From the NCBI GenBank assembly GCA_017938695.1, contig JAGBBA010000064.1:1-64000 (forward strand): DNA of 64,000 bases. The letters run 5' to 3'. Below the pieces are notes generated by a model. It was not told the origin of the DNA, ran no database searches, and saw only the letters and a program-made list of their open reading frames with translations. Position numbers and translations under genes: made by a program. The DNA comes from Clostridia bacterium (GTDB lineage Bacteria; Bacillota; Clostridia; Christensenellales; Aristaeellaceae). Below are positions 1-8,195 of this stretch, piece after piece; position 1 is the first letter of the stretch, and every line of letters begins with the position of its first letter.

Positions 1-116
1 CCGGTGGCAATGACGAAGGGGTCCCACCTGTTCCCATCCCGAACACAGAAGTTAAGCCCTTCAGTGCCGAAAGTACTTGGCTGGACACGGCCCGGGAGGA
101 TAGGTCGCTGCCGGAT
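1..116 (+). rRNA. rrf: 5S ribosomal RNA (5' end at window edge)
   Basis: The sequence carries the conserved 5S core, including the CCCATCCCGAACACAGAAGT block and TTAAGCCC. The first bases CCGGTGGC can pair with the GCTGCCGG near 107-114, forming helix I. One or two 5' bases may lie outside the window. As 5S usually follows 23S, the window starts at the end of an rRNA operon. A strong terminator follows immediately. Confidence 0.95.
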
Positions 117-123
117 TCCATTT

Positions 124-154
124 AGAAGCTTCTCAGTTGAGAGGCTTCTTTTTT
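124..154 (+). terminator. Rho-independent terminator of the rRNA operon
   Basis: An 11-bp stem (124-134 with 139-149, one G-T pair) with an AGTT loop runs into a T-tract ending at 154, directly after the 5S gene. Confidence 0.9.
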
Positions 155-165
155 CTGTATACATA

Positions 166-174
166 TGTTATACT
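166..174 (+). promoter_or_regulatory. Possible extended -10 promoter for the 196 gene
   Basis: TGT followed by TATACT forms an extended -10 element just after the rRNA terminator. No good -35 box is present at the expected distance, so the call is weak. Confidence 0.35.
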
Positions 175-195
175 GCCGTTGGAGCGTGATGACGG

Positions 196-723
196 ATGGT
201 GAACACTGATTACAGGATCGGGGCAATCGGCTTTCTGCTGCATGAGGATTGCATCCTGAAGGGCTATTATCCGCTGATTCCGCATCGGGATGTGCTGGTG
301 GAGCGGCTGAAGCAAATGGGCTGCAAGCGCAAATCTGACGTGATGCGGCTTCCCGATGAGGGATTGATGCAAGCCGGTGTGCCGCAGGAAGGACTGGGCT
401 TGTTCAGAAAATTTCTGGTGATGTATGATCCCAGAGCGCAGAAGATGCGCGAGATCGCGTCCGTCAGCCACACGCCGGAGGAAGAAGCATGCTTCAAGGA
501 GCTGTACCTGCTGCCGGGCGTGAAAGGCACACGGGCGCAGCTATACATGAAGGCCGGGTTCGCATCCCTGGCGGATGTTGCCAATGCCTCGGCAGAGGGG
601 GTGGTCGCGGCCTGCGGGCAAGCGATCGCAAGGGAAAATCTGCCGATGAAGGTGCCGCTGCTGAAGGAAGCCCGGACGCACATCGCCGTGGCGAAGGCTT
701 TTACAGATAAGGTGGAAGGATAA
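196..723 (+). CDS. Hypothetical protein with helix-hairpin-helix-like segment
   Basis: The 175-residue product is not recognised as a named family. The segment around residues 105-130 (LPGVKGTRAQLYMKAGF) resembles the helix-hairpin-helix motif of DUF4332-like proteins, where a GVG/GVK turn sits between two helices, which would suggest nucleic-acid contact. A second similar segment near residues 45-62 (LPDEGLMQAGVPQEG) may be a degenerate copy. There is no signal peptide or membrane segment. The start has a GGAG sequence 11 bases upstream. It ends three bases before the next start, so the two genes are probably co-transcribed. Function is unknown. Confidence 0.7.
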   Translation: MVNTDYRIGAIGFLLHEDCILKGYYPLIPHRDVLVERLKQMGCKRKSDVMRLPDEGLMQAGVPQEGLGLFRKFLVMYDPRAQKMREIASVSHTPEEEACFKELYLLPGVKGTRAQLYMKAGFASLADVANASAEGVVAACGQAIARENLPMKVPLLKEARTHIAVAKAFTDKVEG

Positions 724-725
724 AC

Positions 726-2234
726 ATGAACAAGCTCCGCGTGGAAATCAACCCCGTGACCAACTACGTTTTTCACATGCTCTCGGTGGCCGGGCTGGGC
801 TACGATAACGATTATGGCCGTAGGTGGCGGCATACCGTGCTGGAAAATGACCTGGCGGTGCTTCGTGCCCACGAAAGGCAGCTGACCGTGAAGGGTGGCG
901 AGTACTGCGGCGAGTGGTACGTCCCGCTGGTGTGCCAGGCGGCCAGGGGCGATGTGCCGCCGGAGGACTACTACGCCCGCATGGACGATCCGGCTATGGC
1001 CGAGGTCTGCCGGGTGATGGCGGCGCACTATCAATCATACCTGATGGATGTTTACCCTGATACCCTGCGTGAATTGCAGCCCTTTGCCGATGAACTGCAG
1101 CGTCTGCTGGATGAAAGCGGCCTGGCTGAACGTGCTGAGGCGATGGTGGGGCAGGCGATACCCGAGTTCCGGGTGATGCTGGTCAATTCCGTGGACGGAG
1201 GCCCGGAGGCCATCGACATTTCGGGCAACCAGGATGTGTTTGGCAACGGGTGCGCGCCGGAGGCAAAATGGTTGTTCATCGGGCACGAGTACATCATCTA
1301 TCTGCTCAAGCAGGCACTGGCGGGCACGGCGGCCTTCCGCACCTGGGACACCTGGCGCATCACCGAGGGGCTGGCGGAGTATTACCTTACCAGGCTCTTC
1401 GGTGAAAGCGGTGCATTCCGGAAGATGCAGGACGTGGTGGACTTCTACAGGCAGCAGAAGGAGGGTCTTTCGGCAAGGGAATTATACCTGCGCGCGGAGG
1501 CCTGGGAACTGCTGCGAACCATCGCCAGGGAGTACCATACTGTGCTGGGCGATGCCCTGACCGGCGTGTACGCCCACGGCAGCATGGCCTTCGGATGCTA
1601 TAACCCATCGGAAAGCGACATGGATTTCCTGGTGGTGGTGGAGCGCGAGCCCACCGACGTGCAGAAGCAGCACCTGCTGGAAATCCTTCTGTACCTGGAC
1701 GAATTTGCCCCGGCCAAGGGCTTCGAGATGAGCGTGGTGCTCGCGCAGGACTGCGCTGCGCCGGTGCATCCGGTGCCGTTCTGCCTGCATTTTTCCAATG
1801 CCCACAAGGAGGCGTGCCGCAAGGACATGCCTGCCTACATTCAGCGGATGAAGGGCACGGATCCTGACCTGGCGGCGCACTTCACGGTAACCCGGGCGGT
1901 GGGCAGGGCGGTGTGGGGCAAGCCGGTGGAAGAAGTCTTTGCCCCGGTGCCCCGGGAGGCCTATCTGGACAGCATCCGCGCCGATGTGGCCAACGCCGCA
2001 GAGGACGTGGCGGACGCCCCGGTGTATGTGATATTGAACCTGTGCCGGGTGCTGGCCGCCCTTCAGGATGGCGCGGTGCTGAGCAAAGCCCAGGGCGGCG
2101 CGTGGGGCCTGGAGCACCTGCCCACGGAGCACCACGGGGTGATCCGCGCGGCGTTGGAAGCATACGAAACCGGCAGCGTGTGCACGGCGGACGGCCGGGC
2201 GTTTGCGCTGTGGGCGGCAACGGAGCTGGGATGA
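726..2234 (+). CDS. Fusion of a degenerate gluzincin-like domain and an ANT-type nucleotidyltransferase
   Basis: The 502-residue protein has two parts. The N-terminal half contains GHEYI (H187, E188) followed 26 residues later by EGLAEYY (E214/E218), the layout of a gluzincin peptidase (HExxH plus a downstream glutamate). The second zinc histidine is missing: residue 191 is Ile. The C-terminal half has HGSMAFG (G285, S286) and SDMD (D298, D300), the GS-x-DxD active site of polymerase-beta-like nucleotidyltransferases. Its C-terminal helical region (around GLEHLP) resembles ANT(3'')/ANT(9) aminoglycoside adenylyltransferases and the DUF4111 domain. Nucleotidyl transfer is therefore plausible, while protease activity is doubtful. 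The natural substrate cannot be read from sequence. The start follows an AAGGTGGAAGGA ribosome site overlapping the upstream gene end. Confidence 0.75.
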   Translation: MNKLRVEINPVTNYVFHMLSVAGLGYDNDYGRRWRHTVLENDLAVLRAHERQLTVKGGEYCGEWYVPLVCQAARGDVPPEDYYARMDDPAMAEVCRVMAAHYQSYLMDVYPDTLRELQPFADELQRLLDESGLAERAEAMVGQAIPEFRVMLVNSVDGGPEAIDISGNQDVFGNGCAPEAKWLFIGHEYIIYLLKQALAGTAAFRTWDTWRITEGLAEYYLTRLFGESGAFRKMQDVVDFYRQQKEGLSARELYLRAEAWELLRTIAREYHTVLGDALTGVYAHGSMAFGCYNPSESDMDFLVVVEREPTDVQKQHLLEILLYLDEFAPAKGFEMSVVLAQDCAAPVHPVPFCLHFSNAHKEACRKDMPAYIQRMKGTDPDLAAHFTVTRAVGRAVWGKPVEEVFAPVPREAYLDSIRADVANAAEDVADAPVYVILNLCRVLAALQDGAVLSKAQGGAWGLEHLPTEHHGVIRAALEAYETGSVCTADGRAFALWAATELG

Positions 2235-2276
2235 TTGTTCTTTCCCTGCTTTTTCCTGCCGCAGGGCCGCAAACTG

Positions 2277-2285
2277 TGCTACAAT
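2277..2285 (+). promoter_or_regulatory. Extended -10 promoter before the transglutaminase-like gene
   Basis: TGC-TACAAT lies 29 bases upstream of the start codon at 2314. The -35 region is poor, which fits an extended -10 promoter. A small CCCTGC/GCAGGG stem lies just upstream. Confidence 0.4.
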
Positions 2286-2313
2286 AAGCCCATCAGCCAT
2301 GGGAGGTATTTTT

Positions 2314-3690
2314 ATGAACATAGATCGCTGCGTTGATTCCCTGTCCATGCCCTTGCCGGAGGATATCCTCAAGCGCAAGTGGGCCGGTGACCTGGAAGGG
2401 GCCATGAAGGCCATTGATATCCGCTTGCAGGAGGACTTGCCGGAGATGCTCCGCGCCCGCCTGGTGTGCGAGAAGGAGCGCATCCGCCGCCTGCCCACCC
2501 AGTACCCCTGGAACCGCGCCCAGGCCCTGGAAAAGCTGCAGGAGCTGATCCCCGGCATGACCGATGAGGATCTGGAAGCGTGGGAAATGGCCGGCAAGGT
2601 GGACTTCATTTACATTGGCGGCGAGAAGCGGTACTTTGTCCGCTTCCATAAAACCCTGGCCAAGTATCCCGTGCTGATGCAAAAGGCCGGCAAAACCGTC
2701 AGCCCCGAAAGCCCCTGGCTTGATCCCATGATCAAGACCATCAAGGAGAAGGGCCAGCTGCGCCGCCGCATCGTGCTGGACACCGCTGTGTACTGCGACA
2801 AGGATGTGTTCGTCCCTGGGGAATACCTGGCGCACATGCCCTTCCCGGCGGCCAGCGCGCAGCAGAGTGAAATGACCCTGCTGGCAGGCGACCCGGACGG
2901 CATCGGCCCCGAGGACGCTCCTGCCCGCACCGCCTGGTGGAAGCGCGAATTGAAGGAGTGGCAGAAGCTGCGCGTGAAGTACAGCTATGTGAGCTGCATC
3001 AAGTATGCCGATCCGCTGCACGCCCCGGCCCCGGCGGAGCCCCTGTACCCCAACGCTGCGCCCCCCTGCGCTGACGACCTGGCCGAGAGCGGCGCGTACA
3101 TCCGCTTTACCCCCTATTTGAAGGCCCTGGCCGCCGATCTGGCCAAGGGCGAAACCACCCCCGTGGGCAAGGCCTGGAAGTTCTATGAATTTGTGACCAC
3201 CAAGGTGAAGTATTCCTTCATGCGCGATTATTTCCAGATCGACGATCTGGGCGAATACTGCGCCGTGAACCTAAAGGGCGACTGCGGTTTGCAGGCGTTG
3301 CTGTTCATTATCCTGTGCCGCATTGCGGGCATCCCGGCCCGGTGGCAGAGCGGTATGAGCATCGACGATGATTATGTGGGCAGCCACGACTGGGCACAGT
3401 TCTACCTGGAGGGCTGGGGCTGGCTGTTCTGCGACCCTAGCTACGGCGGCGGTGCATACCGCAACGGCAGCGCGGAGCGGCACGCCTTCTACTTCGGCAA
3501 CCTGGATCCCATGCGCCTGGTGGCCAACCGGGAGTATCAGGCTCCCCTGGTGCCGGAGATGCACGCCCTGCGCGTGGACCCCTACGACAACCAGTCCGGC
3601 GAGATGGAGCGCATCGGTGCGGAGGTTGCCTTCACCGGCCGCGAGCTGGACTGCGACGCGGAGCTGGTGAGCTTCGAGGATTTGGACTAA
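2314..3690 (+). CDS. Transglutaminase-like (papain-fold) protein
   Basis: The 458-residue protein carries the transglutaminase-like catalytic triad in its C-terminal half: Cys in GDCGLQALLF, His in GSHDWAQFYL and Asp in CDPSYGGG. The preceding helix (TPVGKAWKFYEFVTTKVKYS) matches the family pattern. The first ~250 residues are a helical domain with no recognised relatives. No signal peptide is seen, so it is probably cytoplasmic and may act as a peptidase or amidase rather than a cross-linker. The ATG at 2314 was chosen because GGAGG lies eight bases before it; the frame is open upstream to 2203 but without a ribosome site. Confidence 0.85.
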   Translation: MNIDRCVDSLSMPLPEDILKRKWAGDLEGAMKAIDIRLQEDLPEMLRARLVCEKERIRRLPTQYPWNRAQALEKLQELIPGMTDEDLEAWEMAGKVDFIYIGGEKRYFVRFHKTLAKYPVLMQKAGKTVSPESPWLDPMIKTIKEKGQLRRRIVLDTAVYCDKDVFVPGEYLAHMPFPAASAQQSEMTLLAGDPDGIGPEDAPARTAWWKRELKEWQKLRVKYSYVSCIKYADPLHAPAPAEPLYPNAAPPCADDLAESGAYIRFTPYLKALAADLAKGETTPVGKAWKFYEFVTTKVKYSFMRDYFQIDDLGEYCAVNLKGDCGLQALLFIILCRIAGIPARWQSGMSIDDDYVGSHDWAQFYLEGWGWLFCDPSYGGGAYRNGSAERHAFYFGNLDPMRLVANREYQAPLVPEMHALRVDPYDNQSGEMERIGAEVAFTGRELDCDAELVSFEDLD

Positions 3691-3770
3691 GTTTTTTTCA
3701 GCAGGCCGGACGGAGGGTTCGGCTTGTTGATTTTAGTTTTACTTCAGACAGGCTTTAGGTGTTGCAGGGG

Positions 3771-3940
3771 GCCGCTTTCGCGCGTCGAAAGCGGCGCAAA
3801 GCCGCCGGGGGGAAGCGATCACGCTTCCCCCCGGACCCCCTCGCCTTCTGAGCAACTGGGCAAGCGGCTGTAAAGCGGGGCGGCTCCGTTGCAGAGGATT
3901 GCTTTGAATTTCCGCTTTCAGCGGAAGCAATCCTCTGCAA
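3771..3940. repeat. Cluster of three perfect hairpins in a 390-bp gene-free stretch
   Basis: The 3691-4083 gap contains no credible gene. It holds three consecutive inverted repeats: a 10-bp stem at 3771-3780/3786-3795, a 13-bp stem at 3805-3817/3822-3834 (ATCA loop), and a 16-bp stem at 3889-3904/3925-3940 enclosing a second 7-bp stem at 3910-3916/3920-3926. They lack T-tracts, so they are better read as palindromic repeat units than terminators. Confidence 0.75.
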
Positions 3941-4028
3941 AGTCACCGCATTGTTCCTTTGCGGTTTGAGCGACAGCCGCAGGGGCTTGAGGGGAACGGT
4001 GGGGCAATGATCCACTTACATAATAAAT

Positions 4029-4077
4029 AAAACCGCGCACTTCTTACCCTTTAACGGGGATGAAAGTGCGCGGTTTT
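4029..4077 (-). terminator. Terminator of the minus-strand MATE-AraC-GNAT group
   Basis: A 14-bp stem (4029-4042 with 4064-4077) is followed on the minus strand by TTTTATTTATTA, just downstream of the GNAT stop at 4084. Confidence 0.8.
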
Positions 4078-4083
4078 GTTGCA

Positions 4084-4509
4084 TCAGCAGGGGGTCAGCT
4101 TCTTTTTCAAATTGTAGCGGCAGTGGCCCTTGGGGCAGTCCTCCAGGACGCCGAAGACCTCGTAGCCGTGGCGCAGGTAGAAGTCCTTGGCCTGGAAGTC
4201 GAAGGTATCCAGGTGGATCAGCTCGCACCCGGCGCGGCGGGCGTCGTCCTCCACGGCCTGCAGGAGACGGCTGCCCAGGCCCTGCTTGCGGTAGGGTTCA
4301 TCCACCCACAACACATCCACCCAAACGATGTGCCAGCAGTACATTTCCGCCAGGCATCCGGCGATAATGTTGCCCGCCTCATCCACGATCTTCTTACGGA
4401 TGGGCACAAACCGCTCCTTCTGCGTCAGGGGCACCTGGCTGTGGTTGTACCGGGTGATGCCCTCGTAGATCGCGCCGGTCTCCTGCTCGGGGCAGTCAAG
4501 CAATTGCAT
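4084..4509 (-). CDS. GNAT family N-acetyltransferase
   Basis: This 141-residue protein is a single GNAT fold that transfers an acetyl group from acetyl-CoA. The acetyl-CoA loop is visible as EPYRKQGLGSRLLQ (Q/RxxGxG/A pattern), preceded by the strand VWVDVLWVD and followed by IHLDTFDFQAKDFYLRHGYE, the typical motif B with its FY...GY ending. The substrate is unknown. It starts 12 bases after the GyrI-like gene, with AAGGA as ribosome site, and is the last gene before a terminator, so it is probably the end of the operon starting at 7486. Confidence 0.88.
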   Translation of the reverse strand: MQLLDCPEQETGAIYEGITRYNHSQVPLTQKERFVPIRKKIVDEAGNIIAGCLAEMYCWHIVWVDVLWVDEPYRKQGLGSRLLQAVEDDARRAGCELIHLDTFDFQAKDFYLRHGYEVFGVLEDCPKGHCRYNLKKKLTPC

Positions 4510-4521
4510 AGCAGTATCCTT

Positions 4522-4974
4522 TCATAGCCGCCGGATGGGGAAGAGCATGTATTCCTTGCCGGTGGCTGGGTCGGTAAAGTCGTGAACGGCACCGGCCAGG
4601 GAGAGGCCGTGCTGTTCCATGTAGGCAAGCGTGGCAGGGAAGGCGTCGGGGCTGCTTTCCACCCGGAGGTACTCATACCCGGGGATGACCCACTTCACCC
4701 AGCCGGTGGGAGGCTCGGCGTCGTCGCGACACTCAGCACCGGCCAGGTACAGCCCCTGGGTGAAGTTTTCCTCCCAGGGCTGAAAGGTGCGGGAGAAGTC
4801 GCTCATCGCGCCCCACACGCCGCAGAGCTGGCCGTTTTCCATTTTGGCCAGGGGAGCGATCTCGCCGAAATGGCTGTTGGCATCCGCCCACAAACGCTGG
4901 ATGAACCCGTCGCCGTCCCGGGTGGAGCCCTCCTTGCCGATGACGGTAAAGCCGGGCTTGGTGATTCGCTCCAT
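4522..4974 (-). CDS. GyrI-like/effector-binding domain protein
   Basis: The 150-residue protein resembles the stand-alone effector-binding domain (GyrI-like, SRPBCC-related) used by AraC- and BmrR-type regulators. The beginning (KPGFTVIGKEGST) and the WVIPGYEYLRVE segment are characteristic. It lacks a DNA-binding domain. It begins three bases after the stop of the AraC regulator, whose own C-terminal half is the same fold. The tight spacing suggests that the two proteins sense related small molecules or that this one modulates the regulator; this is inference. Confidence 0.78.
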   Translation of the reverse strand: MERITKPGFTVIGKEGSTRDGDGFIQRLWADANSHFGEIAPLAKMENGQLCGVWGAMSDFSRTFQPWEENFTQGLYLAGAECRDDAEPPTGWVKWVIPGYEYLRVESSPDAFPATLAYMEQHGLSLAGAVHDFTDPATGKEYMLFPIRRL

Positions 4975-4977
4975 GGT

Positions 4978-5793
4978 TTACACCCTTTCCAGCGGCAGCC
5001 ACAGCTCCGCGTAGTTTTCTTCCGGGGGCGTGTAGTATTCCAGGTTGTAGTTGCCGCCCAGCTTGTAGTCCTTGCAGGCAGGGAGCCACTCCTTCCACAT
5101 GCGGGTGTTGATGTCCTGCAAATTGTCCAGCCGGCAGGGGAAGATGGCCCAGGTGCCGGCTGGGAAGAAGGCGGTTTCGTAGCCCTCGGGGATGTCGCGC
5201 CAGGGCTGGTACACATCAGCGATCAGGTATTTGAACCACCGGCCGTCGGCATCAATGCACGCGCCGAACTGGCCGCAAACGTGCTGGTTATCGCCAGCGT
5301 AATACTCGTCCCAATAGGGCGGAATCTCCTGATAAGAGGTTTCGTTGTTGAACATTCTGCCCGTGCCCATCAGGGTAAAGGCAGGCTTTTCCACGATCTT
5401 GAACTCAAGCATGTTGCCACCCTCCAACGTCAGATTGATGCGCAGGGGTGAAAAGGCATTGAGCTTCGCGCCCTTCTCCTTGGCGGCGGAGGGCAGCGTG
5501 CCGTGGAACTTCTGAAACGCCCGGGCAAAGCTGTCGGGGGAGTCGTAGCCGTATTTCAGGGCCACGTCGATCACCTTGTCCTCGCCCCGGGAAAGCTCCT
5601 GGGCGGCTAAGGTCAGGCGGCGGCAGCGAATGTACTCGCCCAGGGTCACGCCGCACAGGGCGTGGAAGATCCGCTGGAAGTGGTACGCGGACACATAGGC
5701 CTTCTGCGCCACGTCCTCCGGCGAGATCTCCTCGGTGAGGTGCTCCTCGATGTACTTCAGCGCGCTTTCCAAGCCGCTGATCCAGTTGGGCAT
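4978..5793 (-). CDS. AraC family regulator with GyrI-like effector-binding domain
   Basis: The 271-residue protein has an N-terminal pair of AraC helix-turn-helices (ALKYIEEHLTEEISPEDVA ... YHFQRIFHALCG ... DVALKYGYDSPDSFARAFQK) and a C-terminal GyrI-like domain from about residue 118 (LEFKIVEKPAFTLMGTG). This order matches the SoxS/Rob-type group, which binds small hydrophobic or cationic ligands and controls efflux genes. The MATE exporter encoded upstream would be a natural target. The ATG at 5793 is preferred because AAAGGAG lies eight bases before it; a TTG at 5814 is in frame but precedes that site. Confidence 0.85.
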   Translation of the reverse strand: MPNWISGLESALKYIEEHLTEEISPEDVAQKAYVSAYHFQRIFHALCGVTLGEYIRCRRLTLAAQELSRGEDKVIDVALKYGYDSPDSFARAFQKFHGTLPSAAKEKGAKLNAFSPLRINLTLEGGNMLEFKIVEKPAFTLMGTGRMFNNETSYQEIPPYWDEYYAGDNQHVCGQFGACIDADGRWFKYLIADVYQPWRDIPEGYETAFFPAGTWAIFPCRLDNLQDINTRMWKEWLPACKDYKLGGNYNLEYYTPPEENYAELWLPLERV

Positions 5794-5864
5794 GCCCTTC
5801 ACTCCTTTCATCAAGGCAATGATAGCATGGCGGGGCAGCCTTGTCCCGACTTTTTCTGCGCCCC

Positions 5865-6131
5865 TTAGCGGCCAGCGTCCTCCCGGCGGATTACGTCCAT
5901 GATCTCGCCATACCGGGCCATAAGAGCATCGTAATTCTCCCTTTCATGGGGGAACAGGCACCGGGAGCAGTCCTTCACGCCGCTGGGCAGATAGGTGCAG
6001 TCGCCGCCGCACTTTTTCCCCAGGGCGTACAGGGGGCAATAGCAGAACAGGCAGTTGAAGTCCTCGGGCCTGTCGGTTTCATGGCAGGGGAAATAAGGGC
6101 AGGCCGTGTTTTGAAAGAACTGGCTGCTCAT
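5865..6131 (-). CDS. Cysteine-rich small domain protein
   Basis: The 88-residue protein matches the cysteine-rich small domain family (PF04071). It shows CPYFPCHE, FNCLFCYCPLY, KKCGG and GVKDCSRCLFPH, giving about nine cysteines and two histidines that could hold zinc or an Fe-S cluster. The family has no firmly assigned function and is sometimes found near cobalamin genes, which are absent here. Its start codon overlaps the MATE stop by four bases (ATGA), so translation is probably coupled. Confidence 0.85.
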   Translation of the reverse strand: MSSQFFQNTACPYFPCHETDRPEDFNCLFCYCPLYALGKKCGGDCTYLPSGVKDCSRCLFPHERENYDALMARYGEIMDVIRREDAGR

Positions 6132-7486
6132 AGCGACTGGCCCCCGGTGGCGATGAGGTGCATCCGGTGGTAGTAGCCCCAGATCAGCAGCACCGCTGCG
6201 CCCACCCAGGCCAGGATCTCAGCGGAGTAAATGCCCCACTCGCCCAGCAGAGAAGGCAGCAGCAGTGCCGCGCCAATGCGCATGAACAACTCCACCACGC
6301 CGCTGATCATGGGGATGAAGGTATCGCCCAGGCCCTGCAGGGTGGAACGGTACACGATCAGCAGATACAGCGCGAACAGGCCGGAACTCATTACCACCAG
6401 GAAGCGGTAGCCAAAGGCCAGCACCTGCTCCACAATGGCCGGGTCGTCCTCGATAAACAGCTGCAGCAGCGGCTTGCCCCAGATGATCATCACCGCCGCC
6501 ACCAAAATGGCCAGGCCGGTGGCGATCTGCGCAGACCTGCGAAGGCCCAGGCGCACACGGTCCATCTTCTTGGCGCCGTAATTCTGTCCGGTGAAGGTAC
6601 CCACCGCGCTGCCAACGGCCACGCCGCCCAGCTCGATCAGGCCCTGCAGGCGGCTGGCGGCACTGTAACCGGCCATAAAGATGAAGCCCTGGGCATTCAC
6701 CACGCCCTGCAGCACCAGTCCGCCCACAGAAATAATGAAGTTCTGGAAAGCCACCGGCACGCCCAGGCGGATCAGCCGGACGGAGATAGAACGGGTCAAG
6801 CGGAAATCGCTGCGGGCAAGGCGCAGGATGGGCAGCCGCAGCACGGCCACCAGGCAAATGGTGCAGCTCAGTGCCTGGGACATCACCGTTGCCGTGGCCA
6901 CGCCCACCACGCTCCAGCGGAAGAAGGCCACAAACAGGATGTCCAGCGCAATGTTGCACAAGGCCGCGGTGGTCATGGCAATCAGCGGCGTGCGGCTGTT
7001 GCCCACCGAGCGCAAAAAGCCTGCAAACAGGTTGAAGCCCATCACAAAGGGCAGGCCGCCGAAAATGATGCGCAGATAAGTGCAGGTCAGCTCGTAGGTA
7101 TCGGCGGGGGTGTTCATCAGCGTGAGCACGGGCCGCAAAAGCGCCTGGGCGGTGATCTCCAGCCCCACCACCACAAAGGCGGCCAGCACGATGCTCTGGC
7201 CCGCGGCCTGGCGCAGTTCGCGCTCATCGCCCGCGCCGAAGCTCTGGGCGATCTGGATGGCAAAGCCCTGGGCCAGACCCATGGCCAGGCCCAGCACGGT
7301 CCAGTCCAGCCAGCCCGCGCTGGACACCGCCGCCAGGGCGGTCACGCCCTCCACGCGGCCCACCACCAGGGTGTCCACCAGGGAATAAAACTGCTGGAAC
7401 AGATTGCCCGCCAAAATGGGCAGCGCAAAGAAAAGGATCAGTTTGGTCGGGGAACCGTGGGTCATATCCTTGGTACGGGATGCCAT
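6128..7486 (-). CDS. MATE family efflux transporter
   Basis: The 452-residue membrane protein has about twelve hydrophobic segments and MATE signatures: an N-terminal LFFALPILAGNLFQQFYSLV helix, DTLVVGRVEGVTALAAVSSA, and the repeat of this pattern in the second half with VGTFTGQNYGAKK. It would export cationic drugs or metabolites by sodium or proton antiport across the cytoplasmic membrane. It is the first gene of the likely MATE, Cys-rich, AraC, GyrI, GNAT operon. A second MATE gene lies at 47040-48425 in another context. Confidence 0.92.
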   Translation of the reverse strand: MASRTKDMTHGSPTKLILFFALPILAGNLFQQFYSLVDTLVVGRVEGVTALAAVSSAGWLDWTVLGLAMGLAQGFAIQIAQSFGAGDERELRQAAGQSIVLAAFVVVGLEITAQALLRPVLTLMNTPADTYELTCTYLRIIFGGLPFVMGFNLFAGFLRSVGNSRTPLIAMTTAALCNIALDILFVAFFRWSVVGVATATVMSQALSCTICLVAVLRLPILRLARSDFRLTRSISVRLIRLGVPVAFQNFIISVGGLVLQGVVNAQGFIFMAGYSAASRLQGLIELGGVAVGSAVGTFTGQNYGAKKMDRVRLGLRRSAQIATGLAILVAAVMIIWGKPLLQLFIEDDPAIVEQVLAFGYRFLVVMSSGLFALYLLIVYRSTLQGLGDTFIPMISGVVELFMRIGAALLLPSLLGEWGIYSAEILAWVGAAVLLIWGYYHRMHLIATGGQSL

Positions 7487-7597
7487 GAAAAAGCACTCCT
7501 TTGAATGTGTTCATGACGCTATTCGTGAAGGAAGACCGGATTCCTGCCGGTGGAGGGAAAGATTTGCCTGCAAAAGGCTGATTCTACTTTATGTCGG

Positions 7598-7626
7598 GTG
7601 ACAAAAAGGCTCCTTTTTGCTATGCT
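7598..7626 (+). promoter_or_regulatory. Sigma-A promoter of the XRE regulator gene
   Basis: GTGACA (7598-7603), a 17-base spacer and TATGCT (7621-7626) lie 21 bases upstream of the start. The spacer contains a small AAAAAGG/CCTTTTT palindrome. Confidence 0.6.
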
Positions 7627-7646
7627 AAAGCAAAGGAGGGGAAAAC

Positions 7647-8120
7647 ATGGACGCGACAATGCTGGGAGAAAAGATCACTGCGCTGCGCAAGGAAAAAGGC
7701 ATGACACAAAAAGACCTGGCAGCCCTTCTGCACGTGACAGACAAGGCTGTAAGCAAATGGGAGCGAGGCCTGAATTTTCCGGAGATCACCCTGCTGGAGC
7801 CGCTGGCTTCCGCCCTGAACACGTCGGTAGTTCAGCTGCTTTCCCTGGAGGACGCCAGCAAGGAAAAGATGGCGGAGACCTTCGCTATGTTATCAGCAAA
7901 GGAAAAGCGGCAACTGATTAAAGAAATGAAGAACAAGGCCGTCATCAAGCTTGTGATAGAGGTAATCCTGCTGGCTGCGCTGAGCTGCGCCTCCAAGCTG
8001 TTTGCCGATCGTGGTATCTACGGCTTGGCACAGATTGTTACCATGGGCATGACGGGGTTTGTCGGCATACTGATCGGTTCGGAAATCTACGCCATCAAAA
8101 AACTTCCGAAGCTGGGCTGA
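7647..8120 (+). CDS. XRE-type regulator with two C-terminal membrane segments
   Basis: Residues 6-62 form a Cro/CI-type helix-turn-helix (ITALRKEKGMTQKDLAALL ... VTDKAVSKWERG). Two hydrophobic helices follow (about 99-115 and 125-147), so the protein appears to be a membrane-tethered DNA-binding protein of 157 residues. Such proteins are common in Clostridia but their signals are mostly unknown. It starts after an AAAGGAGGGG ribosome site and has its own promoter, divergent from the MATE operon, which it might regulate; this is inference from position only. Confidence 0.88.
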   Translation: MDATMLGEKITALRKEKGMTQKDLAALLHVTDKAVSKWERGLNFPEITLLEPLASALNTSVVQLLSLEDASKEKMAETFAMLSAKEKRQLIKEMKNKAVIKLVIEVILLAALSCASKLFADRGIYGLAQIVTMGMTGFVGILIGSEIYAIKKLPKLG

Positions 8121-8130
8121 TGCCCCCGGT

Positions 8131-8159
8131 TTGCATTTCCCCCCGAAACGTGCTATGAT
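8131..8159 (+). promoter_or_regulatory. Sigma-A promoter of the RpiB-like gene
   Basis: TTGCAT (8131-8136), a 17-base spacer and TATGAT (8154-8159) with an extended TGC element precede the gene by 36 bases. Confidence 0.75.
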
Positions 8160-8195
8160 AAACAAAACCACGTTTACAGAAAGGATGAACTTCCT

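Noticed and set aside
6158-7504. Long open frame on the plus strand opposite the MATE gene
   Set aside because: Composition is His/Gln-rich nonsense, it has no ribosome site, and the minus strand encodes a clear MATE transporter. The same applies to similar long frames opposite GH88/DUF2264 (10176-13053), the PBP (53985-57047) and the SNF2 gene (57142-59001).
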